A DNA stretch of 64,000 nucleotides from Streptomyces ochraceiscleroticus (GCF_000720485.1 NZ_JOAX01000004.1:186001-250000); one strand, 5' to 3'. Counted from the stretch's first letter, positions 9,363-17,403 are shown. Program-made: numbers and translations. Notes: generated by a model not told the origin, from the sequence alone.

Positions 9363-10155
9363 CGAGTCCTTGCAGAATGATCTTCGTGTGGCACGGTGGA
9401 GGGGACGGTGACGTCGTTCCTCGGGGGTGAGGATGGCTCGGCGGAAGCCGTGGGAAGTCAGTAATGAACTGTGGGCGGTGATCGAGCCGCTGCTGCCCCG
9501 GCATGAGCGTCGCTACCGGTACCCGGGCCGGAGGCGGATCGATGACCGCAAGAGGCTGCAGGGCATCCTGTTCGTGCTCTACACCGGCATTCAATGGGAG
9601 TTCTTGCCTCAGGAGTTGGGCTTCGGATCCGGCCCCACCTGCTGGCGGCGCCTGGCCGAATGGCAGCAGGCAGGCATCTGGGAGGACCTGCAACAGGTGC
9701 TGCTGGACCGGTTACGGGCGGCGGACCGACTGGACTTCTCCCGCGCCACCGTCGATGCCTCGCACGTGCAGGCCAAGCGGGGGCGAAGCCGCCCAAAAGT
9801 CGGCCCGAGCCCGGTTGACCGGGGACGGCCGGGCTCCAAGCACCACGTGCTGACCGACGGCGGCGGCATTCCGCTGCGGGTGTCGCTGACCGGCGGCCAC
9901 CGCAACGACATCACCCAGCTGTTGCCGCTGATCGACACCGTGCCGCCCGTCCGGGGCCGGCGCGGACGACCGCGGCGCAAACCCCGGACGTTGTATGCCG
10001 ACCGGGCTAGCCCAAGCCGCCATCGCCCACCTCCACGGGCCACGCCGGCTGCGAGTCCGCTGGGAGGCACGCGATGACATGCACAACGCCTTCCTCCAAC
10101 TTGCTCACTGCGTGATCCTCGCCCGCAAGCTCCCAGCTTTCTGAAAGGACCCCTT
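9363..10155 (+). mobile_element. IS5-family insertion sequence, copy 2 (internally deleted)
   Basis: The left end CGAGTCCTTGCAGAATG at 9363 matches the inner end of copy 1. The right end, read on the minus strand from about 10155, is GGGGTCCTTTCAGAAAG, giving an imperfect inverted repeat pair. At roughly 0.8 kb it is shorter than copy 1 because part of the transposase gene is missing. It lies in opposite orientation to copy 1 and directly abuts a different IS5-type element at 10157. Confidence 0.8.
9433..10144 (+). pseudogene. IS5-family transposase with internal deletion
   Basis: The frame starts MARRKPWEVSNELWAVIEPL and runs through the first catalytic Asp (ATVDASHVQA) and the second (SLTGGHRNDITQLLPLID). 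After RKPRTLYADR, about 50 codons are missing and the frame jumps. The C-terminus continues in another frame as IAHLHGPRRLRVRWEARD and ends ILARKLPAF before TGA at 10142. The region lost includes the HG and ERT motifs around the third catalytic residue, so the product cannot be active. Confidence 0.85.
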
Positions 10156-10156
10156 A

Positions 10157-11042
10157 GAGGTCCTAACAGAAGCTGTTGATGGTGTGACTGTCGGCTTGGC
10201 TGCTCGTTGGTCTGGGCGTGGGAAAGAGACAGGTTCGCCCGTGGATCGTCTCGGACGAACTATGGGCCCTGATCGAGCCGTGGTTGCCGGAGCCGGGACC
10301 AAAGCTGGTCGCGGGGCGGCCCCGGGTGCCAGACCGGCGGGCTCTGTGCGGGATCCTGTTCGTGCTGCACACCGGCATCCAGTGGGAGTACCTGCCCCAG
10401 GAGCTCGGCTTCGGGTCCGGGATGACGTGCTGGCGACGCCTGGCCGCGTGGAACGAGGCCAGCGTGTGGGAACGGCTGCACGCAGTTCTGCTGACAAAAC
10501 TGCGGGTGGCGGGCCAGTTGGACTGGTCCCGGGCGGTGATCGACTCTTCCCATGTCCGGGCCGCTCGACGGGGCTCAAAAGCGGGCCCAGCCCGGTCGAC
10601 CGCGCACGGCCGGGCAGCAAGCACCACCTCCTCACCGACGCACAAGGCATCCCGCTCGCGATCTCGCTGACCGGCGGCAACCGCAACGACGTCACCCAGC
10701 TGATCCCCCTCCTCACGAAGATCCCGTCCGTCCCCGGCCTGGTCGGACGCCCGCGGCACAGACCCGATGCACTGCTTGGTGACCGCGGTTACGACCACGA
10801 CAAGTACCGGCGACTGGTGCGGGCGCTGGGTATCCGGCCGGTCATCGCCCGCCGCGGTGTCGCGCACGGCTCGGGCCTTGGCATCCACCGCTGGGTCGTT
10901 GAGCGAACCATCGCCTGGCTCCACGGCTGCCGCCGCCTGCGTATCCGGTGGGAGCGACGCGATGACATCCACGAAGCCTTTCTCGGCCTCGCCACCTGCC
11001 TCATCACCCACCGACACGTCCGACGCCTTTGTTAGGAACCTT
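10157..11042 (+). mobile_element. IS5-family insertion sequence, third element
   Basis: An element of about 0.88 kb with inverted ends AGGTCCTAACAGAAG (10158) and, read from the right, AGGTTCCTAACAAAG ending about 11040. Flanking CTTAG and CTTAA may be the remains of a short target duplication of TTA/YTAR type. Its transposase differs from copies 1 and 2 (different termini and diverged protein), so it is a separate IS5 subgroup member that inserted next to, or into, the end of copy 2. Confidence 0.75.
10218..11035 (+). CDS. IS5-family transposase, two frames joined by a possible -1 frameshift
   Basis: Frame 1 from GTG 10218 encodes MGKRQVRPWIVSDELWALIE through VIDSSHVRAARRGSK. The second half (GPSPVDRARPGSKHHLLTD, SLTGGNRNDVTQLIPLL, LLGDRGYDHDKYRRLV, then ERTIAWLHGCRRLRIRW) is in the -1 frame. 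The switch lies at TCA-AAA-GCG, where an AAAA run at 10577-10580 could allow slippage, giving a fusion of about 270 aa with all three DDE regions. Some IS5 subgroups make transposase by programmed frameshifting. A simple 1-base deletion would look the same, so activity is unproven. Confidence 0.7.
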
Positions 11043-11279
11043 AAGAGGCCGACCGTCCAGCTCGCCGGCAGTTCCCGAGCGAGGAAGCAGGCGGCAGGGA
11101 CCGGGCAGTGAGGCCGTGTTGACCATCGGGCACAGGAAACGTCGTTTCGAGCGCGGTGGCGGTGGCGGTGGCGGCCGCACGAGTGCGGCGAGGCAATGAG
11201 CCCGTGGGCTGGGGCACATGGGCTGGGGCACGTGGGCGAGGGCCGGGCCGCGCGTGCCTTGTGCCGGTGCGCCGAGGCA

Positions 11280-12272
11280 TCAGGAGGGCAGTCCGCGTGG
11301 GAGCGTCTCGATCCGGAAGAGCTGACCGGTCGCGCCGGTGCAGGGCTCTTCGCGGACCCGGCGGTCACTGGCGGGTGACCGCTCGCCGCTCAGGCCCACG
11401 CACAGGGCGCTGAAGGACAGCCGGAGGCGGTAACCGCGCGGAGCGGACCCGCCGACGGGGTCGAAGTGGAACAACTGGGTGGACGGATCGCCTCCGCAGT
11501 CGGTCCGCGGCCGCAGCCACCGCACCTGGTCGCTGCCGTGAGTGGCCGTGAGGCAGTCCGCCCTGCGCCCGGGGCGGTGCCACTGGATGTAGTACAGCCC
11601 GTCGCCGACGGGTTGTAGGTAGGTGCGAGGAGAGGTACGGGAGCAGGGTCCGAGCACGGCGGCCGGCCCCGAGGAGGCATCCGGGCCGCGGCCCTCGGTG
11701 AGACACCCCCCGCTGCCGGTGACGCGTAGGCGCACCCAGCCGCCCGCCGGGCCGAGGAAGGGCAGGCGGGGCGCGGTCGAAGCGTCCTCCCCCGGCGACC
11801 GCGAGACGGCCTCGACCCGGCGCCCGTGGTCGGCGGACTGATCGGCCCAGCTGCCGGACAGCACTGCCCAGACTCCGAAGGCCGCCAGGGCCGCCAGGGC
11901 CGGCAGCCACGCGAGCGCGATCAGCTGACGGGCGCCCAGGCGTAATCGGCAGCGCGGGGGGCGGGCCACCGGCGCCCCCGGGACGCTCTCATGCCCCCGG
12001 GCCTCGACCCGGCTTCTGGCGTCCAGCCACTCCTTGACCCGGCTGTCGTCGTCACAGGCGCGGACGAAAGCCGTCAGAATCTCCGGACGCGGTAATGCAT
12101 CTTTGCGCAGAACATCGGACAGTGTGCTTCGGGCCAGCGAGTCCCCCCGGCTTTCGGCACGCTCAGCGAGTTGCCGATAAGTGCATCCCGACCGCTCTTT
12201 GAGAACTCGCATCAACGCAACGAACTCTCCGGCATCACGAGCCTCGTGAGGCCGTAATCGGCGGTATTCCAT
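11280..12272 (-). CDS. Helix-turn-helix membrane regulator with ricin-like extracytoplasmic domain
   Basis: 330 aa from ATG 12272. An N-terminal XRE-like HTH of the Streptomyces type (EFVALMRVLKERSGCTYRQL, LARSTLSDVLRKDALPRPE) lies at residues of about 14-75. One transmembrane helix (LIALAWLPALAALAAFGVWA) is near 112-131. The C-terminal 190 residues resemble a ricin-type beta-trefoil repeat (GGCLTEGRG, YLQPVGDGLYYIQWH, GYRLRLSFSALCVGLSGE). The layout implies a surface sensor linked to DNA binding. It is divergent from the Cys/His-rich peptide gene with 236 bp between, and a repeated GGACAG motif there is a plausible binding site. I regard it as the likely regulator of that operon. Confidence 0.8.
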   Translation of the reverse strand: MEYRRLRPHEARDAGEFVALMRVLKERSGCTYRQLAERAESRGDSLARSTLSDVLRKDALPRPEILTAFVRACDDDSRVKEWLDARSRVEARGHESVPGAPVARPPRCRLRLGARQLIALAWLPALAALAAFGVWAVLSGSWADQSADHGRRVEAVSRSPGEDASTAPRLPFLGPAGGWVRLRVTGSGGCLTEGRGPDASSGPAAVLGPCSRTSPRTYLQPVGDGLYYIQWHRPGRRADCLTATHGSDQVRWLRPRTDCGGDPSTQLFHFDPVGGSAPRGYRLRLSFSALCVGLSGERSPASDRRVREEPCTGATGQLFRIETLPRGLPS

Positions 12273-12339
12273 GCCATCAGCGTGTTCCCCGGATGTCGCG
12301 CCCGACAATGGACGATCGCGCCATACGCCGGTCGCGGTC

Positions 12340-12468
12340 CGGACAGCTGCCGGACAGCGGGCGGACATGGATCTGCCATGCCCGTCCACCAGACCGGACA
12401 GGAATAACCGTCCGGGACAGCCGACCTCTGTTGCCACGTACCGGCGAACGCGCTCATTATCGGGACAG
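12340..12468. promoter_or_regulatory. Divergent promoter region with five CGG(G)ACAG repeats
   Basis: Between the HTH-ricin regulator and the peptide gene, the motif CGGACAG or CGGGACAG occurs on the plus strand at 12340, 12351, 12395, 12413 and 12461. A sigma-70-like promoter for the peptide operon, TTGCCA at 12431-12436 and CATTAT at 12455-12460 with an 18-bp spacer, lies among them. The last repeat starts at the base after the -10 box. This suggests an operator array. Binding by the adjacent regulator is inference. Confidence 0.5.
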
Positions 12469-12508
12469 CGTCGCCACTCGACATTCCGATCTCACTTGGG
12501 AGGGCGGC

Positions 12509-12712
12509 ATGTACCGACAGCTCCAAGCAATGGGCAATAGGCTGCTCGACAAACTCGTACCCCGGATCGACGCGGCGGCGGCCGAGAGCAGGCACTGCTG
12601 GTGGCAGTACAACCACTGCGACTGGTGCCACGACGGCCACAAGTGCAAGAGGATGTGTTGCCGGGAGCACCACCACACCGAGTGTGGTGGGTGGCAGTGC
12701 GTCCATCACTGA
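12509..12712 (+). CDS. Cys/His-rich 67-aa peptide, candidate exported RiPP or disulfide peptide precursor
   Basis: ATG 12509 has a strong GGGAGGG site. Residues 1-25 (MYRQLQAMGNRLLDKLVPRI then DAAAA) form an amphipathic leader ending in an Ala run that resembles a peptidase site. The remaining roughly 42 residues hold 8 Cys (30, 37, 40, 46, 50, 51, 59, 64), 9 His and 4 Trp, for example CWWQYNHCDWCHDGH and CCREHHHTECGGWQCVHH. Eight Cys would allow four disulfides; the Cys/His mix could instead bind metal. Directly downstream, on the same strand, are MauE- and MauD-like redox proteins, an ABC exporter and an S26 peptidase, so it is the obvious substrate. I know of no named family for it. Confidence 0.75.
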   Translation: MYRQLQAMGNRLLDKLVPRIDAAAAESRHCWWQYNHCDWCHDGHKCKRMCCREHHHTECGGWQCVHH

Positions 12713-12962
12713 CCGATCCGGTTTCCGGCGCTTCCGGCTCGTTCCGGCGCCAAGCCTGACCGGCGCCCGGAGCACCTGGCCGATGCCCGGAGCGACCTGG
12801 GCGGCTGTGGGCCGTGCGCCCGGCCGCCCCAGGCCTGCGGGGCGGCCGGGCGGTGCCGGTGCGTCCCATACGGCCCAGGACTTCACGACGCGGACGGCTC
12901 CGGTTCGTCCCGTGCGGCCGAGGACTTCACGACGTCAGGGGTCGGGGTGCCCGGAGGAGCAC

Positions 12963-13679
12963 ATGCTGTACCTGCTGCTGGGAATACGCGGTCTGCTCAC
13001 GATGGTGTTCCTGACCGCTTTCCTCGGAAAGGCGGCGAGCCGGTCCCGATTCACGGCGTTCGCTTCCTCGCTGCGCGGGATGCGTCTGCTGCCGACCGCA
13101 CTGATACGGCCGACGGCGGTACTTGTGGTGGCCGCCGAACTGACGGTCGCTGCGCTGCTTTCCGTACCGTGGCGAGCGGCCTGGGCAAGCGGCCTGCTCC
13201 TCGCCGAATTGCTGCTGACTGCTTTCACCACGGCCATTGTGCTGTCGCTACGGCATGGTATTCACGTACCTTGCCGGTGCTTCGGTGCCGCGCGAACCGA
13301 ACTCGGCCCCCGCCATGTCATACGGAACACCCTCCTCATGGCCGTTTCGGCCGGCGGGCTGGTCGCGGTTCTCCGCCAGGAGCCGGCGCACCAGTACGGG
13401 GCCGTCCCGGCGGTGACCGCCGGAATGCTTATCGGTCTGCTGATCGCCTTCTCGGACGCGTTTTTCCGGCTGTTCGACGAACTGTTCTCACCCGCCGGCC
13501 CGGCTCGTGGCACCCGCATCACCCGTGGCGAGCGCCCGCGGCCGTCGGCGGGCCGTGCGCATCACAAGGAGACGGACCATGCCCTTCCTCATCGCAGCGG
13601 TCGTGCTCGTGGGCGTGCTCTGCGCGGCCGATCTGATCCTCACCGTCGGAGTGATCAGGCGGCTGCGCGACCACGCTGA
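12963..13679 (+). CDS. MauE/DoxX-like redox-associated membrane protein
   Basis: A 238-aa frame with four to five hydrophobic helices (LLTMVFLTAFLG, TAVLVVAAELTVAALLS, LLLAELLLTAFTTAIVL, AVPAVTAGMLIGLLIAF) and the MauE-type HVPCRCFG motif (Cys104, Cys106). MauE proteins support maturation of the disulfide-rich methylamine dehydrogenase light chain, working with MauD. GGAGGAGC precedes ATG 12963. The hydrophobic core ends near residue 180. The last 30 or so codons are basic, low-complexity and overlap the downstream MauD-like gene by 101 nt, so the true C-terminus may have been extended by a frameshift. Confidence 0.85.
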   Translation: MLYLLLGIRGLLTMVFLTAFLGKAASRSRFTAFASSLRGMRLLPTALIRPTAVLVVAAELTVAALLSVPWRAAWASGLLLAELLLTAFTTAIVLSLRHGIHVPCRCFGAARTELGPRHVIRNTLLMAVSAGGLVAVLRQEPAHQYGAVPAVTAGMLIGLLIAFSDAFFRLFDELFSPAGPARGTRITRGERPRPSAGRAHHKETDHALPHRSGRARGRALRGRSDPHRRSDQAAARPR

Positions 13680-14136
13680 GCGGCTGGCGCTCCTGAGCGG
13701 CGACGGCGGCATCGCCGTCGGCGACGAGGTCGGAGAGTTCTCCGTACCGACGGTGGACGGACGGCTGGTCGTCACCCGCGATGCCCTGAGTGAGGACGCC
13801 GGCGGAACCGTGGTGGCGTTCTTCTCCCCCGACTGCGAGCCGTGCGAGGAGACCCTGTCCCGCTTCGTGCCCTACGCGGCGGAGCTACGGGCCCGGGGCT
13901 GCCCCGTGCTGGCGGCGGTGGTCGGCGACCCCGGCGAGAAGACCGACGCGTTCGTCGCCGCTCTCTCCCCGGTGGCCCACGTCGTGACCGAGAGGCATCC
14001 CGACGGACCGCTGAGCGCTGCCTTCCGGATCGGGGCGGTCCCCACCGTCCTGCGCGTGGCACCGGACGCCACCGGCCGCGTCGTCGTCACGGACGCCGAC
14101 GTGCGGCTGGACACGTCCGCCGCGGCAGCGGCATGA
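13579..14136 (+). CDS. MauD/TlpA-like thioredoxin-fold protein
   Basis: 185 aa from ATG 13579, preceded by AAGGAG. An N-terminal membrane anchor (FLIAAVVLVGVLCAADLIL) is followed by a thioredoxin-like domain with a CEPC active site (Cys86, Cys89) in VVAFFSPDCEPCEETL. The cis-Pro region is IGAVPTVLRV. MauD-type proteins reduce or isomerise disulfides of secreted Cys-rich partners, and the catalytic pair would face outside the membrane. Its stop overlaps the ABC transporter start (ATGA at 14133-14136), indicating translational coupling. The neighbouring 8-Cys peptide is the natural substrate. Confidence 0.88.
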   Translation: MPFLIAAVVLVGVLCAADLILTVGVIRRLRDHAERLALLSGDGGIAVGDEVGEFSVPTVDGRLVVTRDALSEDAGGTVVAFFSPDCEPCEETLSRFVPYAAELRARGCPVLAAVVGDPGEKTDAFVAALSPVAHVVTERHPDGPLSAAFRIGAVPTVLRVAPDATGRVVVTDADVRLDTSAAAAA

Positions 14137-16103
14137 GCGGGAGCCGTGTCCCAGCGGCAGCTTCCCGAACCACCGCCCACGGCACTCCGGGAGATCCGCG
14201 GCCCCCCGCGCCTGCCCGTCGAACCGGCACCGTTGCCGCCCGCGTCCTCGCCGCTGCCGCGCTGGCGGTGAAGGCCGCGCCCGGCCTCCTGGTGCTGTAC
14301 ACGGTGGTGGAGCTGGCGTCGGGCGGGCTCCCCGTGGTCATCGCCTGGCTGACCAAGGAAGTGCTCGACGGCCTTGTCGGCGGGGCGGCCACGAGCGCGC
14401 TGCTGCCGCTGGGCGCCGGCCTGGCCGGAGCCGGGGTACTGACCGGAACGCTGCCGCAGGCCGGCCAGTACCTGCAGGCGGAGACCGACCGCCGGGTCTC
14501 CGTACTCGCCCAGGACCGCCTCTTCACCTCCGTGGAAGGGTTCACCGGCCTCGGCCGCTTCGAGGACCCCCGCTTCCTCGACCGGCTCCGGCTCGCCCAG
14601 CAGTACGGCGGCACCGTCCCCAGCCGGGTCGTGGACGGCGCGCTGGGCACCGCCCGCGCGGTCATCACCATCGGCGGCTTCCTCGGCTCGCTGCTGCTGC
14701 TCAGTCCGCTGATGACCGCGCTGGTGCTGTTGTCAGCGCTGCCCGCGCTGGCCGGTGAGATCGTGCTGTCGCGGCAGCGGGCGCGGATGTTCTGGAAGAC
14801 GGGGCCGATCGAGAGGCGGGAGTTCTTTTTCAGCGCTCTGCTGACCAGCGTGGAGGCGGCCAAGGAAATCCGGCTGTACGGCAGCGGTGCGTTCCTGCGC
14901 GGCCGGATGCTGGCCGAGCGGCGGACCGCGAACGCCGCCAAACGCGCCATGGACCGGCGCGAGTTCCTCGTGGAGAGCGGACTCGCGGCGTTCGCGGCGC
15001 TGGTGTCCGGCGGCGGGCTGGTGTGGGCGGTCTTCCAGGCGCGGACGGGAGCGCTGTCGGTAGGAGACGTCACCCTGTTCATCGCCGCCGTGGCCGGGGT
15101 GCAGAGCGCGCTGACACAGGTGGCGGCCAACGTCGCCCAGGCCCACCAGGCCCTGCTGATGTTCGAGCACTACCAGGTGGTGACGGCGGCGGGTCCGGAC
15201 CTGCCGGTGCCCGCCGGACCGCGCGCCCTGCCGCCGTTGCGGCACGGGATCGAGTTGCGCGACGTATGGTTCCGCTACTCCGACGATCACCCCTGGGTGC
15301 TGCGCGGCGTCAACCTGCGCATCCCGTACGGCACCACGCTCGCGCTCGTCGGCCTCAACGGTGCCGGCAAGTCGACGCTGGTGAAGCTCGTGTGCCGGCT
15401 GTACGACCCGGTGCGCGGCGCCGTGCTGTGGGACGGCGTGAACATCAGGGACATCGACCCGGCCGAGCTGCGCCACCGGATCGGCGCGGTCTTCCAGGAC
15501 TACATGCACTACGACATGACGGCGACGGAGAACATCGCGCTGGGCGATCTCAGCTCCCTCAATGACAGCGCGCGCCTCCAGGCAGCAGCGAAGCGGGCCG
15601 GCGTCCACGACAAGCTCGCCGGGCTGCCCCGAGGCTATGACACGCTGCTGTCCCGGACGTTCATGATGGAGACCGACAAGGAGGACCCGGCCACCGGTGT
15701 CGCACTCTCCGGCGGCCAGTGGCAACGCCTGGCCCTGGCCCGCGCGTTCCTGCGCGACCGGCGCGACCTGATGATCCTGGACGAGCCCTCGGCGGGCCTC
15801 GACGCAGAGGCCGAGCACGAGATCCACTCCTCCATCGCCGCGTACCGGGGCACACGGACCAGCCTGCTGATCTCCCACCGGCTCAACGCGGTGCGCGACG
15901 CCGACCGCATCGCCGTCCTCTCCGAGGGGCGGGTCGTGGAGGAGGGCACGCACGACGCACTGATGGCGCGCGGGGGCTGGTACGCCCGGCTGTTCACCCT
16001 CCAGTCGGCCGGCTACCGAAGCGACGCGGCGGACAGCGGCGCCCCGACGAACGGCAGCCGACCAACACAGACACACGGGAGGAACCCCAGGGAGCGCGAC
16101 TGA
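14133..16103 (+). CDS. ABC exporter with fused membrane and ATPase domains
   Basis: 656 aa: a six-helix transmembrane domain in residues of about 30-340 (for example LLLLSPLMTALVLLSALPAL), then an ATPase domain with Walker A GLNGAGKST (about 407-415), Q-loop VFQDYMHYDMTATENI, signature LSGGQ (about 526) and Walker B LMILDEPSAGLD. A His switch follows in LLISHRLNAVRDADR. There is no N-terminal C39 peptidase domain, so leader removal would need a separate enzyme. The S26 peptidase downstream fits this role. The start overlaps the MauD-like stop. This is most likely the exporter of the Cys/His-rich peptide. Confidence 0.93.
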   Translation: MSGSRVPAAASRTTAHGTPGDPRPPAPARRTGTVAARVLAAAALAVKAAPGLLVLYTVVELASGGLPVVIAWLTKEVLDGLVGGAATSALLPLGAGLAGAGVLTGTLPQAGQYLQAETDRRVSVLAQDRLFTSVEGFTGLGRFEDPRFLDRLRLAQQYGGTVPSRVVDGALGTARAVITIGGFLGSLLLLSPLMTALVLLSALPALAGEIVLSRQRARMFWKTGPIERREFFFSALLTSVEAAKEIRLYGSGAFLRGRMLAERRTANAAKRAMDRREFLVESGLAAFAALVSGGGLVWAVFQARTGALSVGDVTLFIAAVAGVQSALTQVAANVAQAHQALLMFEHYQVVTAAGPDLPVPAGPRALPPLRHGIELRDVWFRYSDDHPWVLRGVNLRIPYGTTLALVGLNGAGKSTLVKLVCRLYDPVRGAVLWDGVNIRDIDPAELRHRIGAVFQDYMHYDMTATENIALGDLSSLNDSARLQAAAKRAGVHDKLAGLPRGYDTLLSRTFMMETDKEDPATGVALSGGQWQRLALARAFLRDRRDLMILDEPSAGLDAEAEHEIHSSIAAYRGTRTSLLISHRLNAVRDADRIAVLSEGRVVEEGTHDALMARGGWYARLFTLQSAGYRSDAADSGAPTNGSRPTQTHGRNPRERD

Positions 16104-16166
16104 CACACCACTCATGTGAGAAGCGCGAGGGTATGAGGGGGCCAGTACGAAGGGGGCGAGGGGCGG

Positions 16167-16204
16167 GTACGGGGGGTATGGAGGTACGGAGGTACGGGGG
16201 TACG
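16167..16204. repeat. Short GGTAC(G/T)GGG tandem repeat
   Basis: A degenerate G-rich run of about five units of GG(A/G)GGTACGG-like sequence lies between the ABC exporter and the S26 peptidase. It could form a G-rich structure in the mRNA or simply reflect slippage. There is no evidence for a function. Confidence 0.5.
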
Positions 16205-16326
16205 CCATGACCGGCCGATTCGGGGCCTGGAAGGATTCGGGAAGGGATCGGAAAACAAACGGGCATGACGAAGCGTCAGCATTTGCCGGTCGCCCCGGGC
16301 GAGCGGGCCGACACCTGGAGGGACCG

Positions 16327-16923
16327 ATGGACACGGAGCTGATCCGGCTGGCCCCGGCCCTACTGCGACGCAGGCTGGTGGCTGTCACCGTCCGAGGAGC
16401 CAGCATGGAACCCGCCTTCCATGACGGCGACCGGGTGCTGGTCGACCGCGGGCGGGTGGCAGCGCCGGGACAGGTGGTCGTTGTCGAGCGGCCGCAGGAG
16501 GCGGTGCGGTGGGAAGCCCGGGTGCCGGAGGTGACGGAGCGGAACACCGCGGGCCCGATGGAGCCCGGCACCCGCCGCCAGTGGCACACCGCAAGTCCGC
16601 GAACCATCGAATGGGACCGCCCACCGGTGCCGCCCGAGGCCGGAGCGGGCACCCTCCGCCGCCGGGACTGGATGATCAAGCGCGTGGCCGCGATCCCCGG
16701 TGACCCGGTACCGCGTGACCGGGTGGCGGCGCTCACCGAGGTGCCCGGGGATCAGGTGCCGCCGAATGAACTGGTTCTGCTGGGCGACAACCAGGACGTC
16801 AGCTTCGACTCCCGGTGTGTGGGCTACTTCCCCGCCGAACGCGTGCTGGGAACCATGGTCCGGCCGTTGCCATCCCCTCCCCGGCCTTCCCGTACCGCCC
16901 CTGTCAGCCCTTCGACCAGCTGA
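16327..16923 (+). CDS. S26-family (signal-peptidase-like) serine peptidase
   Basis: 198 aa from ATG 16327, preceded by GGAGGGA. The S26 boxes are clear: the nucleophile in RGASMEPAFHDGDRVLVDR (Ser26), the Lys general base in RRRDWMIKRVAAIPGD (Lys118), and LLGDNQDVSFDSRCVGYFP as box E. There is no evident N-terminal membrane helix, unlike housekeeping LepB, and the insert between boxes C and D is only about 50 residues. Small S26 peptidases of this kind occur beside ABC exporters in actinobacterial peptide clusters. Cleaving the Ala-rich leader end of the 67-aa peptide is the inferred job. Confidence 0.88.
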   Translation: MDTELIRLAPALLRRRLVAVTVRGASMEPAFHDGDRVLVDRGRVAAPGQVVVVERPQEAVRWEARVPEVTERNTAGPMEPGTRRQWHTASPRTIEWDRPPVPPEAGAGTLRRRDWMIKRVAAIPGDPVPRDRVAALTEVPGDQVPPNELVLLGDNQDVSFDSRCVGYFPAERVLGTMVRPLPSPPRPSRTAPVSPSTS

Positions 16924-17138
16924 CGCCGCGGCTGATCCGCCAGACACTCATGCACCCATGCATTCATTCACCCAGGCGTCAGATACCAGGTACCGCGTAT
17001 GCCGCCGCGCATCACGTACTCGGCCGGGAACCACGTATCCGATGGGCGGCGTATCCGATGGGCGGCCGCGGACCGCAAGCCGGCGTCCACCGCCGGCTCG
17101 AAGACGCCGAGGACTCACGGATGCGCCTGCGCTGGGGG

Positions 17139-17400
17139 CCGTTCGCCAAGGTCTACAAGGAGAACGACGCCTCCGCCTTCAATAGCGCAAGGTCATCCGC
17201 CCCGACGGAACGATCGACTGGATTGTCCTGCGCCCGGAGTTCCGGCGAGTCCGCCTACGCGATCGCCAAGCGGTTCAACGTCGAGGGAATCAAACCTCCC
17301 GAGGCACTCACCTGGTCGTCCAACATGATCAACAAAATGCTGCGCAATCCGCGGTACGCGGGAATGGTCACCTACGGCGGAAGGCGCCGAGGGCGATTAC
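17139..17400 (+). pseudogene. Large serine recombinase remnant
   Basis: Three fragments of one recombinase are readable. VYKENDASAFN is at about 17151. KVIRPDGTIDWIVLRPEFRR follows in another frame. Then, in the first frame, SGESAYAIAKRFNVEGIKPP and WSSNMINKMLRNPRYAGMVT give the recombinase-domain end near 17395. Most of the roughly 500-residue protein is gone, including the catalytic serine. These enzymes integrate phages and conjugative elements, so the scrap marks a lost mobile element beside the peptide operon. Confidence 0.75.
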
Positions 17401-17403
17401 CCG

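Noticed and set aside
3964..10155. Recent, mobile composite transposon
   Set aside because: The two IS copies differ at roughly one residue in five and both transposases are broken, so recent joint movement is unlikely; kept only as an ancient IS-bracketed segment.
16167..16204. CRISPR-like repeat
   Set aside because: Units are under 12 bp, degenerate and without spacers; no cas genes. No CRISPR array was seen anywhere in the window.
14733..16736. 667-codon minus-strand frame opposite the ABC exporter and S26 gene
   Set aside because: Shadow frame; the plus-strand genes have complete family motifs and ribosome sites.
12509..16923. Methylamine dehydrogenase (mau) operon
   Set aside because: MauE/MauD-like genes are present, but there is no MauA/MauB catalytic subunit and no TTQ-forming MauG; the small peptide lacks the MauA pattern.
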